The notes below the pieces were generated by a model. It had not been told where the DNA came from, made no database searches, and was given only the letters and a program-made list of their open reading frames with translations. The translations under genes and the position numbers were made by a program. From an uncultured Aquimarina sp. (lineage in GTDB: Bacteria > Bacteroidota > Bacteroidia > Flavobacteriales > Flavobacteriaceae): 64,000 nucleotides of DNA. Below, in pieces: positions 1 to 9,086 of this stretch. Position 1 is the first letter of the stretch. Each line of letters begins with the position of its first letter. The stretch is taken from positions 310,001 to 374,000 of the forward strand of contig CANMKX010000001.1 in NCBI GenBank assembly GCA_947498595.1, in the 5' to 3' direction.

Positions 1-1825
1 TCTGGTTAAATAATGTAGTTACATTTTCATTTACAGTATAATCATCGTTAGCTACAAGTAGCTGGTAATGTAAATTACTTTCTGATTGATCATAATTGTA
101 ACTTACATATTGTATAATATTGTCCTTGTTTTGAACACTAAAAGTCCCAGCAACAGTTGGATTGTCTACTGTGGTAATTTTAACCTTAGTATTATAAGTC
201 TGTTGAAGCGGAATGATTTGTTCTTGGTTAGAAACCAATGATAAAATTTCATCTTGTTGTAACTGAGTTGCAACATCGTACGTATTAGTGATACCAATAC
301 GATATGAAATCTTAGGAAGAGTTAAACTTTGTTTAGCTATACGATATAATGTAGGAACGATTAATGGAGCGTTTTTAAAATTTGAATTTTCACTATTTAA
401 TGCTGCAGTGAAAACAAATAAGTTTTGCTGTTGAAAAAGAAAAGCTGTAGCATCCTCATAGCCTAAAATTGTATTTGTAGCTGTATGCTCATAAAAACTA
501 TTTACTTTAGGATACTGAAAATTTGATATTTTTTTATCAAAAACACCATCATATAATGGATGGTTGAAAGAAATTGATGTTATTTTCTTTTCTTGTTCAA
601 GTTTCCCTAAAAAAGTAGCAGTGCTTACTGTTTGTAAAAATTGCCGATACGAATTTAAATTCCCATTATCTGAAGGAATAAAACAAACAATCCCACCATT
701 AGACATAAAAGTCTTTAAAGTATTATTAAGAGAAGCAGGGATCTGTTTAATTTCATTGATTAAAACAAAATTAGCAGTATCAATATCATTATAATTAAGC
801 GAACTAAAATTTGTTGAAGTTAAATCAAACTCATCTTCAGTAAAGACTTTACGTATAAATTGATCATCGGCTTCATTAATAGCAAGAACTTTGATACGCT
901 TGGGAGGATTAATACTAAAATAACGAGTATTATCAAATGAAATAGCAGGATCTTCTATTACTAAAGAACCTAAAATAGTTTTGTTTTTTGGTAATAAAAA
1001 AGTTGCACTTACATTTTTATTAGGTGTAATATCAACTCCTGTTTTTGCAATTAAGTTCTCACGATCATATAAAGCTACAGAAATATTGTCAATGGTTTCA
1101 TCATTTGTAGCTATTTCGGCATTTAATAGTAATTCATCTGATTTATTACTAGAAATGTAAATACTATCTATAGCTATATTTTGAGATGTTTCAGGCTTTA
1201 CTTGTACTAGATTAAGAAAGATTTCAGAATCTTTTTCAGGTGTAAAGACTTTTTCTTGTTGTTGAAAATCTGAAATAAGAATCATTCTTTTTACAGAATT
1301 TACAGTATTTGAAAACAAGCGTTTAGCTTTCAGGTATACAGCAGGATATGCTAATTGAGTAGGGCTATAAGATAATCCTAATAAATCGTTTTGAATATCT
1401 TTTATCGTGATGTTTCGATAAGTTGTATTATTGGTGAAAAGTGAAAAAGTTTGTTGTTCAGGAATATGACTAATTAATTCTTGTATGCTTCGCTGTAATA
1501 ACGGACCACGTGATCCTTTTGCTTGCATGCTAAAAGAATTATCAAGATAAACAACAATTTCTTGTGACTTAGTGGCATTTTCTTTTGAAGCGAAAAAAGG
1601 CTGAGTAAAAGCTATAATTAAAAAAGAAAGAAGTAAGATACGGGTAAAAAGCGTAAGCCATTTTTTTATCTGAGAACTTTTTCTTGATTGAATATCAATC
1701 TTTTTTAGAAACTGAACATTACTAAATAAAACTTTTTTAAATCGACGTAATTGAAATAAATGAATGAGAATAGGAATAATTAGTACAAATAAAGCGTAAA
1801 GAAATTCTGGGTGTTTAAATTGCAT
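1..1825 (-). CDS. BatA-type membrane protein with von Willebrand A-like domain (3' end beyond window)
   Basis: The reading frame is open from the ATG at 1825 to the left edge, so the C-terminus is missing. The first 90 residues fit the BatA N-terminal domain: a hydrophobic segment ending in a leucine- and arginine-rich stretch (LIHLFQLRRFKKV), then a second membrane helix. A vWA-like region follows, with the MIDAS-like motif DNSFSM near residue 115. Later parts resemble the large BatA-domain proteins of Bacteroidota, which usually end in another membrane helix. These proteins are membrane anchored with a periplasmic bulk; their substrate is unknown. The start is supported by a -7 box (TATCTTTG, 1844-1851) 19 bases upstream. 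An upstream in-frame ATG would lie before that promoter. Family assignment is by eye. Confidence 0.8.
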   Translation of the reverse strand, partial: MQFKHPEFLYALFVLIIPILIHLFQLRRFKKVLFSNVQFLKKIDIQSRKSSQIKKWLTLFTRILLLSFLIIAFTQPFFASKENATKSQEIVVYLDNSFSMQAKGSRGPLLQRSIQELISHIPEQQTFSLFTNNTTYRNITIKDIQNDLLGLSYSPTQLAYPAVYLKAKRLFSNTVNSVKRMILISDFQQQEKVFTPEKDSEIFLNLVQVKPETSQNIAIDSIYISSNKSDELLLNAEIATNDETIDNISVALYDRENLIAKTGVDITPNKNVSATFLLPKNKTILGSLVIEDPAISFDNTRYFSINPPKRIKVLAINEADDQFIRKVFTEDEFDLTSTNFSSLNYNDIDTANFVLINEIKQIPASLNNTLKTFMSNGGIVCFIPSDNGNLNSYRQFLQTVSTATFLGKLEQEKKITSISFNHPLYDGVFDKKISNFQYPKVNSFYEHTATNTILGYEDATAFLFQQQNLFVFTAALNSENSNFKNAPLIVPTLYRIAKQSLTLPKISYRIGITNTYDVATQLQQDEILSLVSNQEQIIPLQQTYNTKVKITTVDNPTVAGTFSVQNKDNIIQYVSYNYDQSESNLHYQLLVANDDYTVNENVTTLFNQ

Positions 1826-1843
1826 TCCTATAATATTGTTTGT

Positions 1844-1851
1844 CAAAGATA
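1844..1851 (-). promoter_or_regulatory. -7 box of the BatA-type gene promoter
   Basis: On the minus strand this reads TATCTTTG, an exact match to the Bacteroidota sigma-A -7 element TAnnTTTG, 19 bases before the ATG at 1825. I see no clear -33 TTG at the usual distance. Confidence 0.5.
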
Positions 1852-1962
1852 CATAAGATTTGTGATTGTTATAGAGCATAAAAAGAATTTTTATGTAAGA
1901 ACTTTTACTCAATTTTGAAAATCAATTAAATAAGATTTAATAAATAGAAATATATATAAGCA

Positions 1963-2454
1963 GTGGAAAATAAAGAAAGGAACTATATAGTTGATAAAAA
2001 TTATACCTTAAAGAAATTTGAAGGAAAAGGAGGATGGACCTATACAGAAATTCCAGAAATTGCTCCTAATAAAAACGCGCCATTTGGTTGGGTTATCGTG
2101 AGTGGGTGGATTGATACGTACAAGTTAGAGAAATACAAATTAATGCCATTAGGGAATCAGCGTCTTTTTCTTGCCGTAAAATCCGCAATCAGAAAACATA
2201 TTAAGAAAGAAGCAGGAGATGTTGTTCATATAAAACTATTTCTAGATAAAACCCCTCTTGAGTTACCCGATGAAATTAAAGAATGTTTTAAGCAAGAACC
2301 TAAAAAGATATATCAAAATTTCTTGAATAGAGGAGAAGGAGAACAAAAAGCTTTTATAGATTGGATTTATCAAGCAAAAATGGATGAAACAAAAGCCAAT
2401 AGAATTTTAGAAATGTTTGATAAATTACGAAAGAACGAAAAATTCTATGTGTAG
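1963..2454 (+). CDS. YdeI/OmpD-associated family protein (DUF1905-type)
   Basis: This 163-residue soluble protein resembles the YdeI/OmdA family. Its N-terminal half looks like the DUF1905 beta domain (FGWVIVSGWIDTYKLEKYKL) and its C-terminal half (about 105-160) like the helical OmdA domain, with a run of acidic and lysine-rich helices ending in KMDETKANRI. No catalytic residues are known for the family and the role is uncertain. The start is GTG at 1963: an in-frame stop lies two codons upstream and the next Met is at residue 61, so GTG is the only start giving a full domain. It is transcribed divergently from the BatA-type gene. No signal peptide is present. Confidence 0.75.
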   Translation: MENKERNYIVDKNYTLKKFEGKGGWTYTEIPEIAPNKNAPFGWVIVSGWIDTYKLEKYKLMPLGNQRLFLAVKSAIRKHIKKEAGDVVHIKLFLDKTPLELPDEIKECFKQEPKKIYQNFLNRGEGEQKAFIDWIYQAKMDETKANRILEMFDKLRKNEKFYV

Positions 2455-2508
2455 AGAATATTAGGTTTGAGTCATATGCCAATATATTTTCAAATAAAAG
2501 TAATATTG

Positions 2509-2516
2509 TATCTTCG
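2509..2516 (+). promoter_or_regulatory. Possible -7 box for the FAD-dependent dehydrogenase
   Basis: TATCTTCG differs from TAnnTTTG at one base and ends 24 bases before the TTG start at 2541, a normal leader length. No convincing -33 element is visible. Confidence 0.35.
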
Positions 2517-2540
2517 TGCGAAATAATAAAAAGATAGACA

Positions 2541-4094
2541 TTGCCATACGAATTCACTATACAAGTTTCACCTGAGATAGCTGCTACTCCAGAAAAGTTA
2601 AAAAAGCACATAGCTAAAAAAAATGGAATTCCTTTAAGTGAAATTTCACATATTCAGATACGTAAAAAATCCATTGACGCTAGGCAAAGATCAATTCGAA
2701 TAAATTTAAAAATTGAAGTTTATTTAGATGAAGTATATACTGAAGAACAAATTAAATTGCCAGCATATACAGATGTAAGTAATAAGCCAGAAGTTGTTAT
2801 CATTGGTGCAGGTCCAGCGGGATTATTTGCAGCACTAAAATGTATAGAATTAGGGTATAAGCCAATTCTTCTAGAAAGAGGTAAAGATGTACAATCAAGA
2901 AGAAGAGATCTAAAAGCTATAAATAGGGATCATATAGTTAATGAAGATTCTAACTATTGCTTTGGAGAAGGAGGTGCAGGTACTTATAGTGATGGTAAAT
3001 TGTATACAAGATCAAAAAAACGTGGTGATGTTAAACGTATTTTAGAACTATTAGTAGGTTTTGGAGCTTCAAATCAAATTTTAGTTGAAGCTCATCCTCA
3101 TATAGGTACAAATAAATTACCAGCAATTATAGCATCTATAAGAGAAAAAATAATTGAACATGGTGGGAAAGTACTTTTTAATACACGTGTCATTGATTTT
3201 AAAATCAAGAATTCAAATATTGTAGGTGTTAAGATTCAAGATGAATCCATTATTGATGCAAAGAAAGTTATTCTAGCTACAGGACATTCTGCTCGTGATA
3301 TTTTTAAATTACTATATAAAAATAAAATTGAAATAGAAGCTAAAGCATTTGCATTAGGAGTACGAGTTGAACACTCTCAAAAATTAATAGATCAAATACA
3401 ATACAAAAGTAAAGAGAGAAGTGCTTATTTACCCCCTTCACCTTATAGTATTGTAAAACAAATAAGAGGTAGAGGAATGTATTCATTTTGCATGTGCCCA
3501 GGAGGTGTAATAGCTCCATGTGCTACGAGTCCTGGTGAAGTTGTTACTAATGGATGGTCCCCATCAAAAAGAGACCAACCTACGTCTAATAGTGGAATAG
3601 TAGTGGAATTACGATTAGAAGATTTTAAAGAGTTTGAAAAACATGGTCCCTTAGCAGGTATGTATTTTCAACAAAAAATAGAACAAACTGCTTTTACTGT
3701 AGGGGGAGAAACACAACGAGTTCCTGCACAAAGAATGGTGGATATGACAGAAGGTAAGATTTCTCGAAATTTACCAGAAACATCTTATAAGCCTGGATTA
3801 ACATCAAGTGATATGGGATTAGTTTTTCCAAAATTTATACATAACATATTGCAAGATGGATTTAAAACTTTTGGAAAAAGTATGAAAGGCTATTATACGA
3901 ATGAAGCGGTAATTCATGCTCCAGAATCGAGAACATCATCGCCTATTAGAATACCTAGAGATAACAAAACATTAGAACACGTTCAAATCAAAGGACTATA
4001 TCCTTGTGGAGAAGGAGCAGGATATGCAGGAGGAATTATCTCAGCAGCTATAGATGGAGAAAAGTGTGCAGAAGCTTGTATATTATCATATTGA
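2541..4094 (+). CDS. FAD-dependent dehydrogenase (COG2509-type NAD(P)/FAD oxidoreductase)
   Basis: This 517-residue flavoprotein has a small alpha/beta N-terminal domain (1-80). A Rossmann dinucleotide-binding motif GAGPAG follows at 89-94, with an acidic residue ending the second strand (LLERG). Other visible features are FGEGGAGTYSDGKL and a C-terminal FAD-closing motif, GLYPCGEGAGYAGG, near residue 490. Length and layout match the uncharacterised FAD-dependent dehydrogenases widespread in bacteria, whose substrate is not established. Cysteines near 311-325 (CMCPGG and PCATSP) are typical of the family. The start is a TTG just behind a near-consensus -7 box; no in-frame ATG gives the complete N-terminal domain. 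It probably forms its own transcript. Confidence 0.85.
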   Translation: MPYEFTIQVSPEIAATPEKLKKHIAKKNGIPLSEISHIQIRKKSIDARQRSIRINLKIEVYLDEVYTEEQIKLPAYTDVSNKPEVVIIGAGPAGLFAALKCIELGYKPILLERGKDVQSRRRDLKAINRDHIVNEDSNYCFGEGGAGTYSDGKLYTRSKKRGDVKRILELLVGFGASNQILVEAHPHIGTNKLPAIIASIREKIIEHGGKVLFNTRVIDFKIKNSNIVGVKIQDESIIDAKKVILATGHSARDIFKLLYKNKIEIEAKAFALGVRVEHSQKLIDQIQYKSKERSAYLPPSPYSIVKQIRGRGMYSFCMCPGGVIAPCATSPGEVVTNGWSPSKRDQPTSNSGIVVELRLEDFKEFEKHGPLAGMYFQQKIEQTAFTVGGETQRVPAQRMVDMTEGKISRNLPETSYKPGLTSSDMGLVFPKFIHNILQDGFKTFGKSMKGYYTNEAVIHAPESRTSSPIRIPRDNKTLEHVQIKGLYPCGEGAGYAGGIISAAIDGEKCAEACILSY

Positions 4095-4168
4095 TATATT
4101 GTTAACATAAAAGAAACATGGTTTTGACTAGTAATATTTAACTTAGTGATTAAATCAAAACTTAATTT

Positions 4169-4585
4169 ATGTTACAAAAAAAAATATTATTAGTTAGTTC
4201 TTTAGTAGTCTTATTAACATCTTGCCAAGCTGAAAATGATGTTGTTAATGATTTGAAAAAAGATGAGGTTGTTAGAAAAGACAATATATATGGAACTAAT
4301 TATGATGTGCAGATTGATATTGTTGATAATAACGGTAATTTAGTCACATCGCATGATTTGGGAGATTTTTATGCAAGAAATCAAGAAACAGGAGAATATT
4401 TTTATTCAGATAATCCTTACAGGGAATATGTTGATATTATTGAAGAATTACCAGAAGGAACTTACTTATTTGGTGTGAGAGATGGATATTTTGATGGAGC
4501 CTCTAGTGTTGTTATGGAAGTAAATGAAAATACGGTAAATGATGAAGGGATTGTAGAAGTTGATTTAGTATACTGGTCAGAATAA
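4169..4585 (+). CDS. Small lipoprotein of unknown function
   Basis: This 138-residue protein starts with a type II signal peptide (MLQKKILLVSSLVVLLTSC). Lipidation is predicted at Cys19 (lipobox LTSC), which is followed by a hydrophilic QAEND stretch. The mature part is acidic and rich in Tyr, Asp and Asn. Phrases such as YDVQIDIVDNNGNLV and EELPEGTYLFGVRDG resemble a small beta-sandwich, like a carboxypeptidase-regulatory or prealbumin-like fold. I do not recognise a family. The coding sequence is followed at once by a strong hairpin terminator, so it appears monocistronic. Anchoring to the periplasmic or outer-membrane face is inferred from the lipobox only. Confidence 0.7.
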   Translation: MLQKKILLVSSLVVLLTSCQAENDVVNDLKKDEVVRKDNIYGTNYDVQIDIVDNNGNLVTSHDLGDFYARNQETGEYFYSDNPYREYVDIIEELPEGTYLFGVRDGYFDGASSVVMEVNENTVNDEGIVEVDLVYWSE

Positions 4586-4605
4586 TGACTAACAAAATAA
4601 AAGAG

Positions 4606-4632
4606 AAGCTACAATTTTGTAGCTTTTTTTTA
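4606..4632 (+). terminator. Rho-independent terminator after the lipoprotein gene
   Basis: A 9-bp perfect stem, AAGCTACAA (4606-4614) with TTGTAGCTT (4617-4625), is followed by a T-run. It lies 20 bases after the lipoprotein stop. Confidence 0.85.
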
Positions 4633-4639
4633 TTTATTT

Positions 4640-4679
4640 TTATGATAAAGATTTTTTTGAATAGAAATCTTTATCATAA
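4640..4679 (-). terminator. Hairpin terminator of the NlpC/P60 gene
   Basis: A 15-bp perfect inverted repeat, 4640-4654 and 4665-4679, has a 10-base loop. It lies just past the stop of the minus-strand peptidase gene and runs into the T-rich complement of 4625-4640. Back to back with the lipoprotein terminator, it separates the convergent genes. Confidence 0.7.
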
Positions 4680-4697
4680 AAAACATTTGATTATTTG

Positions 4698-5447
4698 CTA
4701 CACAATTCTTTTAATAACTCTTAGTTTATGAGTGTGTGTACGTTTTTCACTACTAAAAATACCCGTATGATCAATGCGATCTACTCGTACTTTACCATGA
4801 GCATGTATAATATAATTATCTTGCATAATAATACCAACATGAGTGATTTTTCCTTCTTCATTATCAAAAAAGGCTAAATCTCCTGGTTCACTTTCTTCAA
4901 TAAAACTTAAAGCTTCTCCTTGTGTTGCTTGTTGAGCAGCATCTCTTTGAATTTTGTGTCCATTTAGTTTATACACCATCTGTGTAAAACCGCTACAATC
5001 TAATCCAAAATGAGTTTTTCCACCCCATAAATATGGAGCATTTAAAAATAGAAAAGCTGTTTCTATTAATTGTTCTTTAGGTTGTAAACCACTAATAATT
5101 GTTCCTTCATATTGATGATTTAGAAAAGATAAAGGAACTAAAGAAGCTCCAAGAGGTATTGGGATTAATTGATTTTCTTGTGTACTTACAAAATCGATAA
5201 GATCGCCTACTAATTGAGGCGATGTCTTATCAAAATTGTTATAATTCTCTTCGGTAACTTCTAAATATTGTTTATTGTCTATCCAGCCTTCATACTTATC
5301 AAAAGCTAATCGGATGCGACTCCATTTTTTACGTTGTTCAAGCACTTTAAAATGTTCTCCATATAATACTTGAGAAACCATCTCACTTGTATCACTTGGT
5401 TCTAATCTTAAAGCAACAATACTTAGATTACAGATGCCGTATTGCAT
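4698..5447 (-). CDS. C40 (NlpC/P60) family peptidase with SH3-like N-terminus
   Basis: This 249-residue protein has a bacterial SH3-like domain at about 1-65 (LYGEHFKVLEQRKKWSRIR, then GWIDNKQYL). An NlpC/P60 cysteine peptidase domain follows at about 125-249. Cys151 in LDCSGF, His203 in THVGI and His215 (HAHG) form the expected Cys-His-His triad. Related enzymes cleave gamma-D-glutamyl-diamino acid bonds in murein peptides. No signal peptide is visible, so it may act on muropeptides inside the cell. Its start lies 47 bases downstream of the thiolase stop on the same strand, so the two may be cotranscribed. Confidence 0.88.
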   Translation of the reverse strand: MQYGICNLSIVALRLEPSDTSEMVSQVLYGEHFKVLEQRKKWSRIRLAFDKYEGWIDNKQYLEVTEENYNNFDKTSPQLVGDLIDFVSTQENQLIPIPLGASLVPLSFLNHQYEGTIISGLQPKEQLIETAFLFLNAPYLWGGKTHFGLDCSGFTQMVYKLNGHKIQRDAAQQATQGEALSFIEESEPGDLAFFDNEEGKITHVGIIMQDNYIIHAHGKVRVDRIDHTGIFSSEKRTHTHKLRVIKRIV

Positions 5448-5494
5448 GTATGTTTTTTAATTTTTAATCTTTAAATACTCAAATAAATTAAGGC

Positions 5495-6673
5495 TTATAC
5501 ACGCTCTATCACTACAGCTGAAGCACCTCCACCACCATTACATATAGCAGCTGCACCGGTTTTTGCATTATTTTGCTCCAGTACACTCATTAATGTTATA
5601 AGAATACGAACTCCAGAACATCCAAGTGGATGACCTAAAGATACAGCACCTCCATTTACGTTTGTATTTTGATCTGTAAGCCCTAATATTTTCATATTTG
5701 CCAATCCTACAATAGAAAAAGCTTCATTTAATTCGAAGAAATCAACTTTATCTAATGTAATTCCAGCTCTGTCTAATGCTTTTGGAAGTGCTTTTGCAGG
5801 AGCTGTCGTAAACCATTTAGGTTCATGTGCAGCATCTGCATAACCAGTTATTTTAACAAGCGGTTGCAAACCTAATTCAGCAGCCTTATCAGCACTCATT
5901 ACTATAACAGCACCAGCTCCATCATTAATAGTAGAAGCATTAGCAGCAGTAACTGTACCTTCTTTTGTAAAAGCAGGTCTTAATGCAGGAATCTTCTCTA
6001 TCTTCACATTTTGATACTCTTCATCTTTGGTAACCATAACAGGTTCACCACGACGTTGAGGAACAGCTACAGGAACTACTTCATTATCAAATTTTCCATC
6101 ATTCCATGCTTTAGCAGATCTTTCATAAGACTGAATAGCATATGCATCTTGATCTTCACGACTAAACTCATGCTCAGTTGCACATAAATCTGCACAAACT
6201 CCCATGGCGTTTTGATCATAAGCATCTACTAAACCATCACGTTGCATTCCATCTTCAAGAGTTTGAGAACCAAATTTATGTCCATTTCTTAAACGCACAT
6301 AATGAGGAATCATACTCATATTCTCCATACCTCCAGCTACAACAATATCAGCATCACCCAAAGCAATTGTTTGCGCAGCTTGCATAACAGCCTTCATTCC
6401 ACTAGCACATACTTTATTTACAGTCGTACATGGTACATTAACACCAATACCAGCTCCTAAAGCCGCTTGGCGAGCTGGAGCTTGTCCATTACCAGCTTGA
6501 ACTACATTTCCCATAATCACTTCCTGAACCAATGATGGATCAAGATTTATCTTATCCAAAGCTCCTTTTATAGCGGTAGCTCCTAACTGTGTTGCGGGTA
6601 CTGTAGAAAGACTTCCCATAAAGCTTCCTATGGGAGTACGTGCAGCTGATACAATAACAACTTCTTTACTCAT
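5495..6673 (-). CDS. Acetyl-CoA C-acyltransferase (thiolase)
   Basis: This 392-residue thiolase should condense two acetyl-CoA to acetoacetyl-CoA or run beta-ketothiolysis in the cytosol. Its catalytic residues fall at the same numbers as in the well-studied Zoogloea enzyme: nucleophile Cys89 (VCASGM), His348 (GHPLG) and Cys378 (CNGGGGAS). Length and the start [16 protein letters not shown] are standard. Biosynthetic and degradative forms cannot be told apart from sequence alone. No HMG-CoA or fatty-acid oxidation genes sit next to it. It is the first gene of a minus-strand pair with the NlpC/P60 peptidase. Confidence 0.93.
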   Translation of the reverse strand: MSKEVVIVSAARTPIGSFMGSLSTVPATQLGATAIKGALDKINLDPSLVQEVIMGNVVQAGNGQAPARQAALGAGIGVNVPCTTVNKVCASGMKAVMQAAQTIALGDADIVVAGGMENMSMIPHYVRLRNGHKFGSQTLEDGMQRDGLVDAYDQNAMGVCADLCATEHEFSREDQDAYAIQSYERSAKAWNDGKFDNEVVPVAVPQRRGEPVMVTKDEEYQNVKIEKIPALRPAFTKEGTVTAANASTINDGAGAVIVMSADKAAELGLQPLVKITGYADAAHEPKWFTTAPAKALPKALDRAGITLDKVDFFELNEAFSIVGLANMKILGLTDQNTNVNGGAVSLGHPLGCSGVRILITLMSVLEQNNAKTGAAAICNGGGGASAVVIERV

Positions 6674-6788
6674 ATGTGTAGTTTTAATAATCTTAAATTA
6701 ATCTTTTTGCGAATTTAAGAAATTTTAGAAGATTATCGACACCTAATTTACTAAGATAGTATAAGAGCTAAACTCATTAATTTTTTAG

Positions 6789-6796
6789 TATTTTTG
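6789..6796 (+). promoter_or_regulatory. -7 box upstream of the HD phosphohydrolase gene
   Basis: TATTTTTG exactly fits TAnnTTTG and ends 23 bases before the ATG at 6819. No clear -33 TTG is seen. Confidence 0.45.
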
Positions 6797-6818
6797 AAGT
6801 GTATACATATACTATTGA

Positions 6819-8864
6819 ATGAAAAATTTTATAAATAATTTTTATAAAAACCAATCCTTAATTTATAAGGCGTTTTTATTTGTTACTACGGTAATTCTTA
6901 TTGTCTATTTATTCCCTAAAGGAGGTGTTTTTAAATATGAAATTATTAAAGGAAAGCCTTGGCAATACGAGAATCTATATGCCCCGTTTGATTTTGCTAT
7001 AACAAAGACCAATGAAGAGATTGAAGACGAAAAAGAGCGAATTATCAATAGTGTATTACCTTATTTTGAATTTGATGTACAAATTTCAAATCAAGCTAAA
7101 TACGGATATGAGAAAGCTTTTGCAGAAAATCTTAATGTTTTTGATGATGCCGAAATTGAAATAGCCGCTAAAAAATTTGGAAACGATGTCTTAAATGAAA
7201 TTTATAAATATGGTGTTTTAATAGAAGAGTATGCTTATAATGGTGATAAAATGCTTTTTTTGAGTAAAAAAAACAAAGCAGAAAAAATACAATACAAAAA
7301 GATACTTACACCAAAGTCTTTAACTCAACTCATAGAAAATAGAATCGATAATAGCGAATACAAAGACTTAAGAAACGGTTTTATAGCATTGTTCTATGAT
7401 ATTGTTAAGCCTAATGTATCTTTAAATAAAAAGCTTACCGAAAGTGCTCTAAATGCAGAATTAAATAAACTCTTAATTACAAGAGGAAGTGTTACTAAAG
7501 GAAGTAGAATTATAGCTAAAGGAGAAGTTGTAGAAGGAAATAAACTGCAAACATTAGTTTCTTTAAAAACAGAATACGAATCGCAAGTATGGAGTGAGAA
7601 AAATTATTATTGGATAGTGTTTGGATATGGGATGTTAGTTTCATTAGCATTATTAATGCTATTGTTATTTATTCGAAAGTATAGAAATGATATTTTTGAA
7701 AATAATACCAAAGTAACATTCATTCTTTTCAATTTATTGATCATGATTATGATTACAACCTTTGTAGTCAAATTTAAAACAGCGTACGTTTATATCATAC
7801 CACTCTGTATTCTACCATTAATATTAAAAGCTTTCTTTGATTCAAGATTAGGATTGTTTACACATGTAGTAACGGTACTTATCTTAGGATTTGTCGTTCC
7901 TAATAGTTATGAATATATGTTTTTGCAAATTATAGCAGGAATTGTGACTATTTTAACAATATCAGAATCATACAAAAGAGCAAACCTATTTATATCGGTA
8001 GGTCAAATTACATTTATATATATAATAGCATATATTGCTTTTCACATTATACATGAAGGAAATATTGAAAATATAGAACTGTTTACAATAGGATTGTTTG
8101 TATTAGGAGGATTAGCAACACTGATTGTGCATCCTTTAATTTATGCGTACGAGAAAATTTTTGGATTAGTATCTGATGTATCATTACTAGAATTAAGTGA
8201 TACCAATTCTAGATTGTTAAAAGAACTATCAGAAAGAGCTCCAGGTACCTTTCATCATTCTCTCAATGTAGCAAATATAGCTGAAGCAGCTGCAAATGAA
8301 ATAGGAGCAAATGCGATGTTGGTTAGAGTTGGTGCTCTTTATCATGATATAGGGAAAATGACAAATCCAACTTATTATACAGAAAACCAATCAACATCTG
8401 TAAACCCACATGATGTATTGTCACCTAGAGAAAGTGCTCAAATTATTATAGGACATGTAATTAAAGGAATCGAATTAGCAAAAAAATATAAATTACCCGA
8501 TAGAGTAATTGACTTTATACGTACACACCATGGAACTAGCACCGTATATTATTTTTACATGAAAGAAAAGGAAATTAATGATCATATAGATAGTAAAGAT
8601 TTTCAATATCCAGGCCCTAAACCTTTTTCAAAAGAAACAGCAATATTAATGATGAGCGATAGTGTTGAAGCTGCATCAAAAAGCTTAAAAAATCCTACAA
8701 GTACCTTAATAGATTCTTTTGTAGAAAAGATCATAAATAAACAAATGGATGAAGGACAATTTCTAAATGCCGATATTACATTCAAAGAAATTCAACAAAT
8801 TAAAAAGATATTTAAGCGTAAACTAACTAATATCTATCACCTTAGGATTGAATATCCTGAATAA
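6819..8864 (+). CDS. Membrane HD-domain phosphohydrolase (PgpH-like, 7TM-HD)
   Basis: This 681-residue protein follows the 7TMR-HDED / 7TM / HD layout of PgpH. It has an N-terminal helix (about 16-34), an extracytoplasmic domain (about 50-260), a cluster of seven hydrophobic helices (about 265-455), and a cytoplasmic HD domain (about 480-670). The HD signature is present as FHHSLNVA, YHDIGKM and THHGT. PgpH-type proteins hydrolyse cyclic di-AMP and help control osmolyte balance and wall stress; that role is transferred from the family. It reads as a single transcript. The downstream hairpin at 8886-8905 may end it. Confidence 0.88.
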   Translation: MKNFINNFYKNQSLIYKAFLFVTTVILIVYLFPKGGVFKYEIIKGKPWQYENLYAPFDFAITKTNEEIEDEKERIINSVLPYFEFDVQISNQAKYGYEKAFAENLNVFDDAEIEIAAKKFGNDVLNEIYKYGVLIEEYAYNGDKMLFLSKKNKAEKIQYKKILTPKSLTQLIENRIDNSEYKDLRNGFIALFYDIVKPNVSLNKKLTESALNAELNKLLITRGSVTKGSRIIAKGEVVEGNKLQTLVSLKTEYESQVWSEKNYYWIVFGYGMLVSLALLMLLLFIRKYRNDIFENNTKVTFILFNLLIMIMITTFVVKFKTAYVYIIPLCILPLILKAFFDSRLGLFTHVVTVLILGFVVPNSYEYMFLQIIAGIVTILTISESYKRANLFISVGQITFIYIIAYIAFHIIHEGNIENIELFTIGLFVLGGLATLIVHPLIYAYEKIFGLVSDVSLLELSDTNSRLLKELSERAPGTFHHSLNVANIAEAAANEIGANAMLVRVGALYHDIGKMTNPTYYTENQSTSVNPHDVLSPRESAQIIIGHVIKGIELAKKYKLPDRVIDFIRTHHGTSTVYYFYMKEKEINDHIDSKDFQYPGPKPFSKETAILMMSDSVEAASKSLKNPTSTLIDSFVEKIINKQMDEGQFLNADITFKEIQQIKKIFKRKLTNIYHLRIEYPE

Positions 8865-8885
8865 TACAATTAATTTTCAATAAGG

Positions 8886-8905
8886 TTAGGGGATTTTTCC
8901 CCTAA
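8886..8905. terminator. Weak hairpin after the HD phosphohydrolase gene
   Basis: Stem TTAGGGGA (8886-8893), loop TTTT, stem TCCCCTAA (8898-8905), lying 21 bases after the stop. There is no strong T-run behind it, so it is a weak terminator or an mRNA-protecting stem. Confidence 0.45.
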
Positions 8906-9049
8906 TAAAATCAACTCCAATAGTTTTCTTTAATATTTATTTACGGGTATCCCGCAAAATAATTATTTGATTATAATTCTTTAACGGTAAAAACAGCATT
9001 TTACCGATCAAAGATGATTTTCGTCGTATTTTTTCTAGTCGTTTTTAGG

Positions 9050-9057
9050 TAATTTTG
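9050..9057 (+). promoter_or_regulatory. -7 box upstream of the GH99-like gene
   Basis: TAATTTTG exactly fits TAnnTTTG and ends 29 bases before the ATG at 9087. Confidence 0.45.
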
Positions 9058-9086
9058 TAAGACCTAATCATATAATAATCAGTACA

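Noticed and set aside
4147..4157. TGATTAAATCA upstream of the small lipoprotein as an FNR-type site
   Set aside because: The gap is 5 bases instead of 6, and no -7 box lies at the regulon spacing.
6178..6387. Plus-strand open frame inside the thiolase gene
   Set aside because: It is an antisense shadow of a well-conserved enzyme, with biased composition and no promoter or family resemblance.
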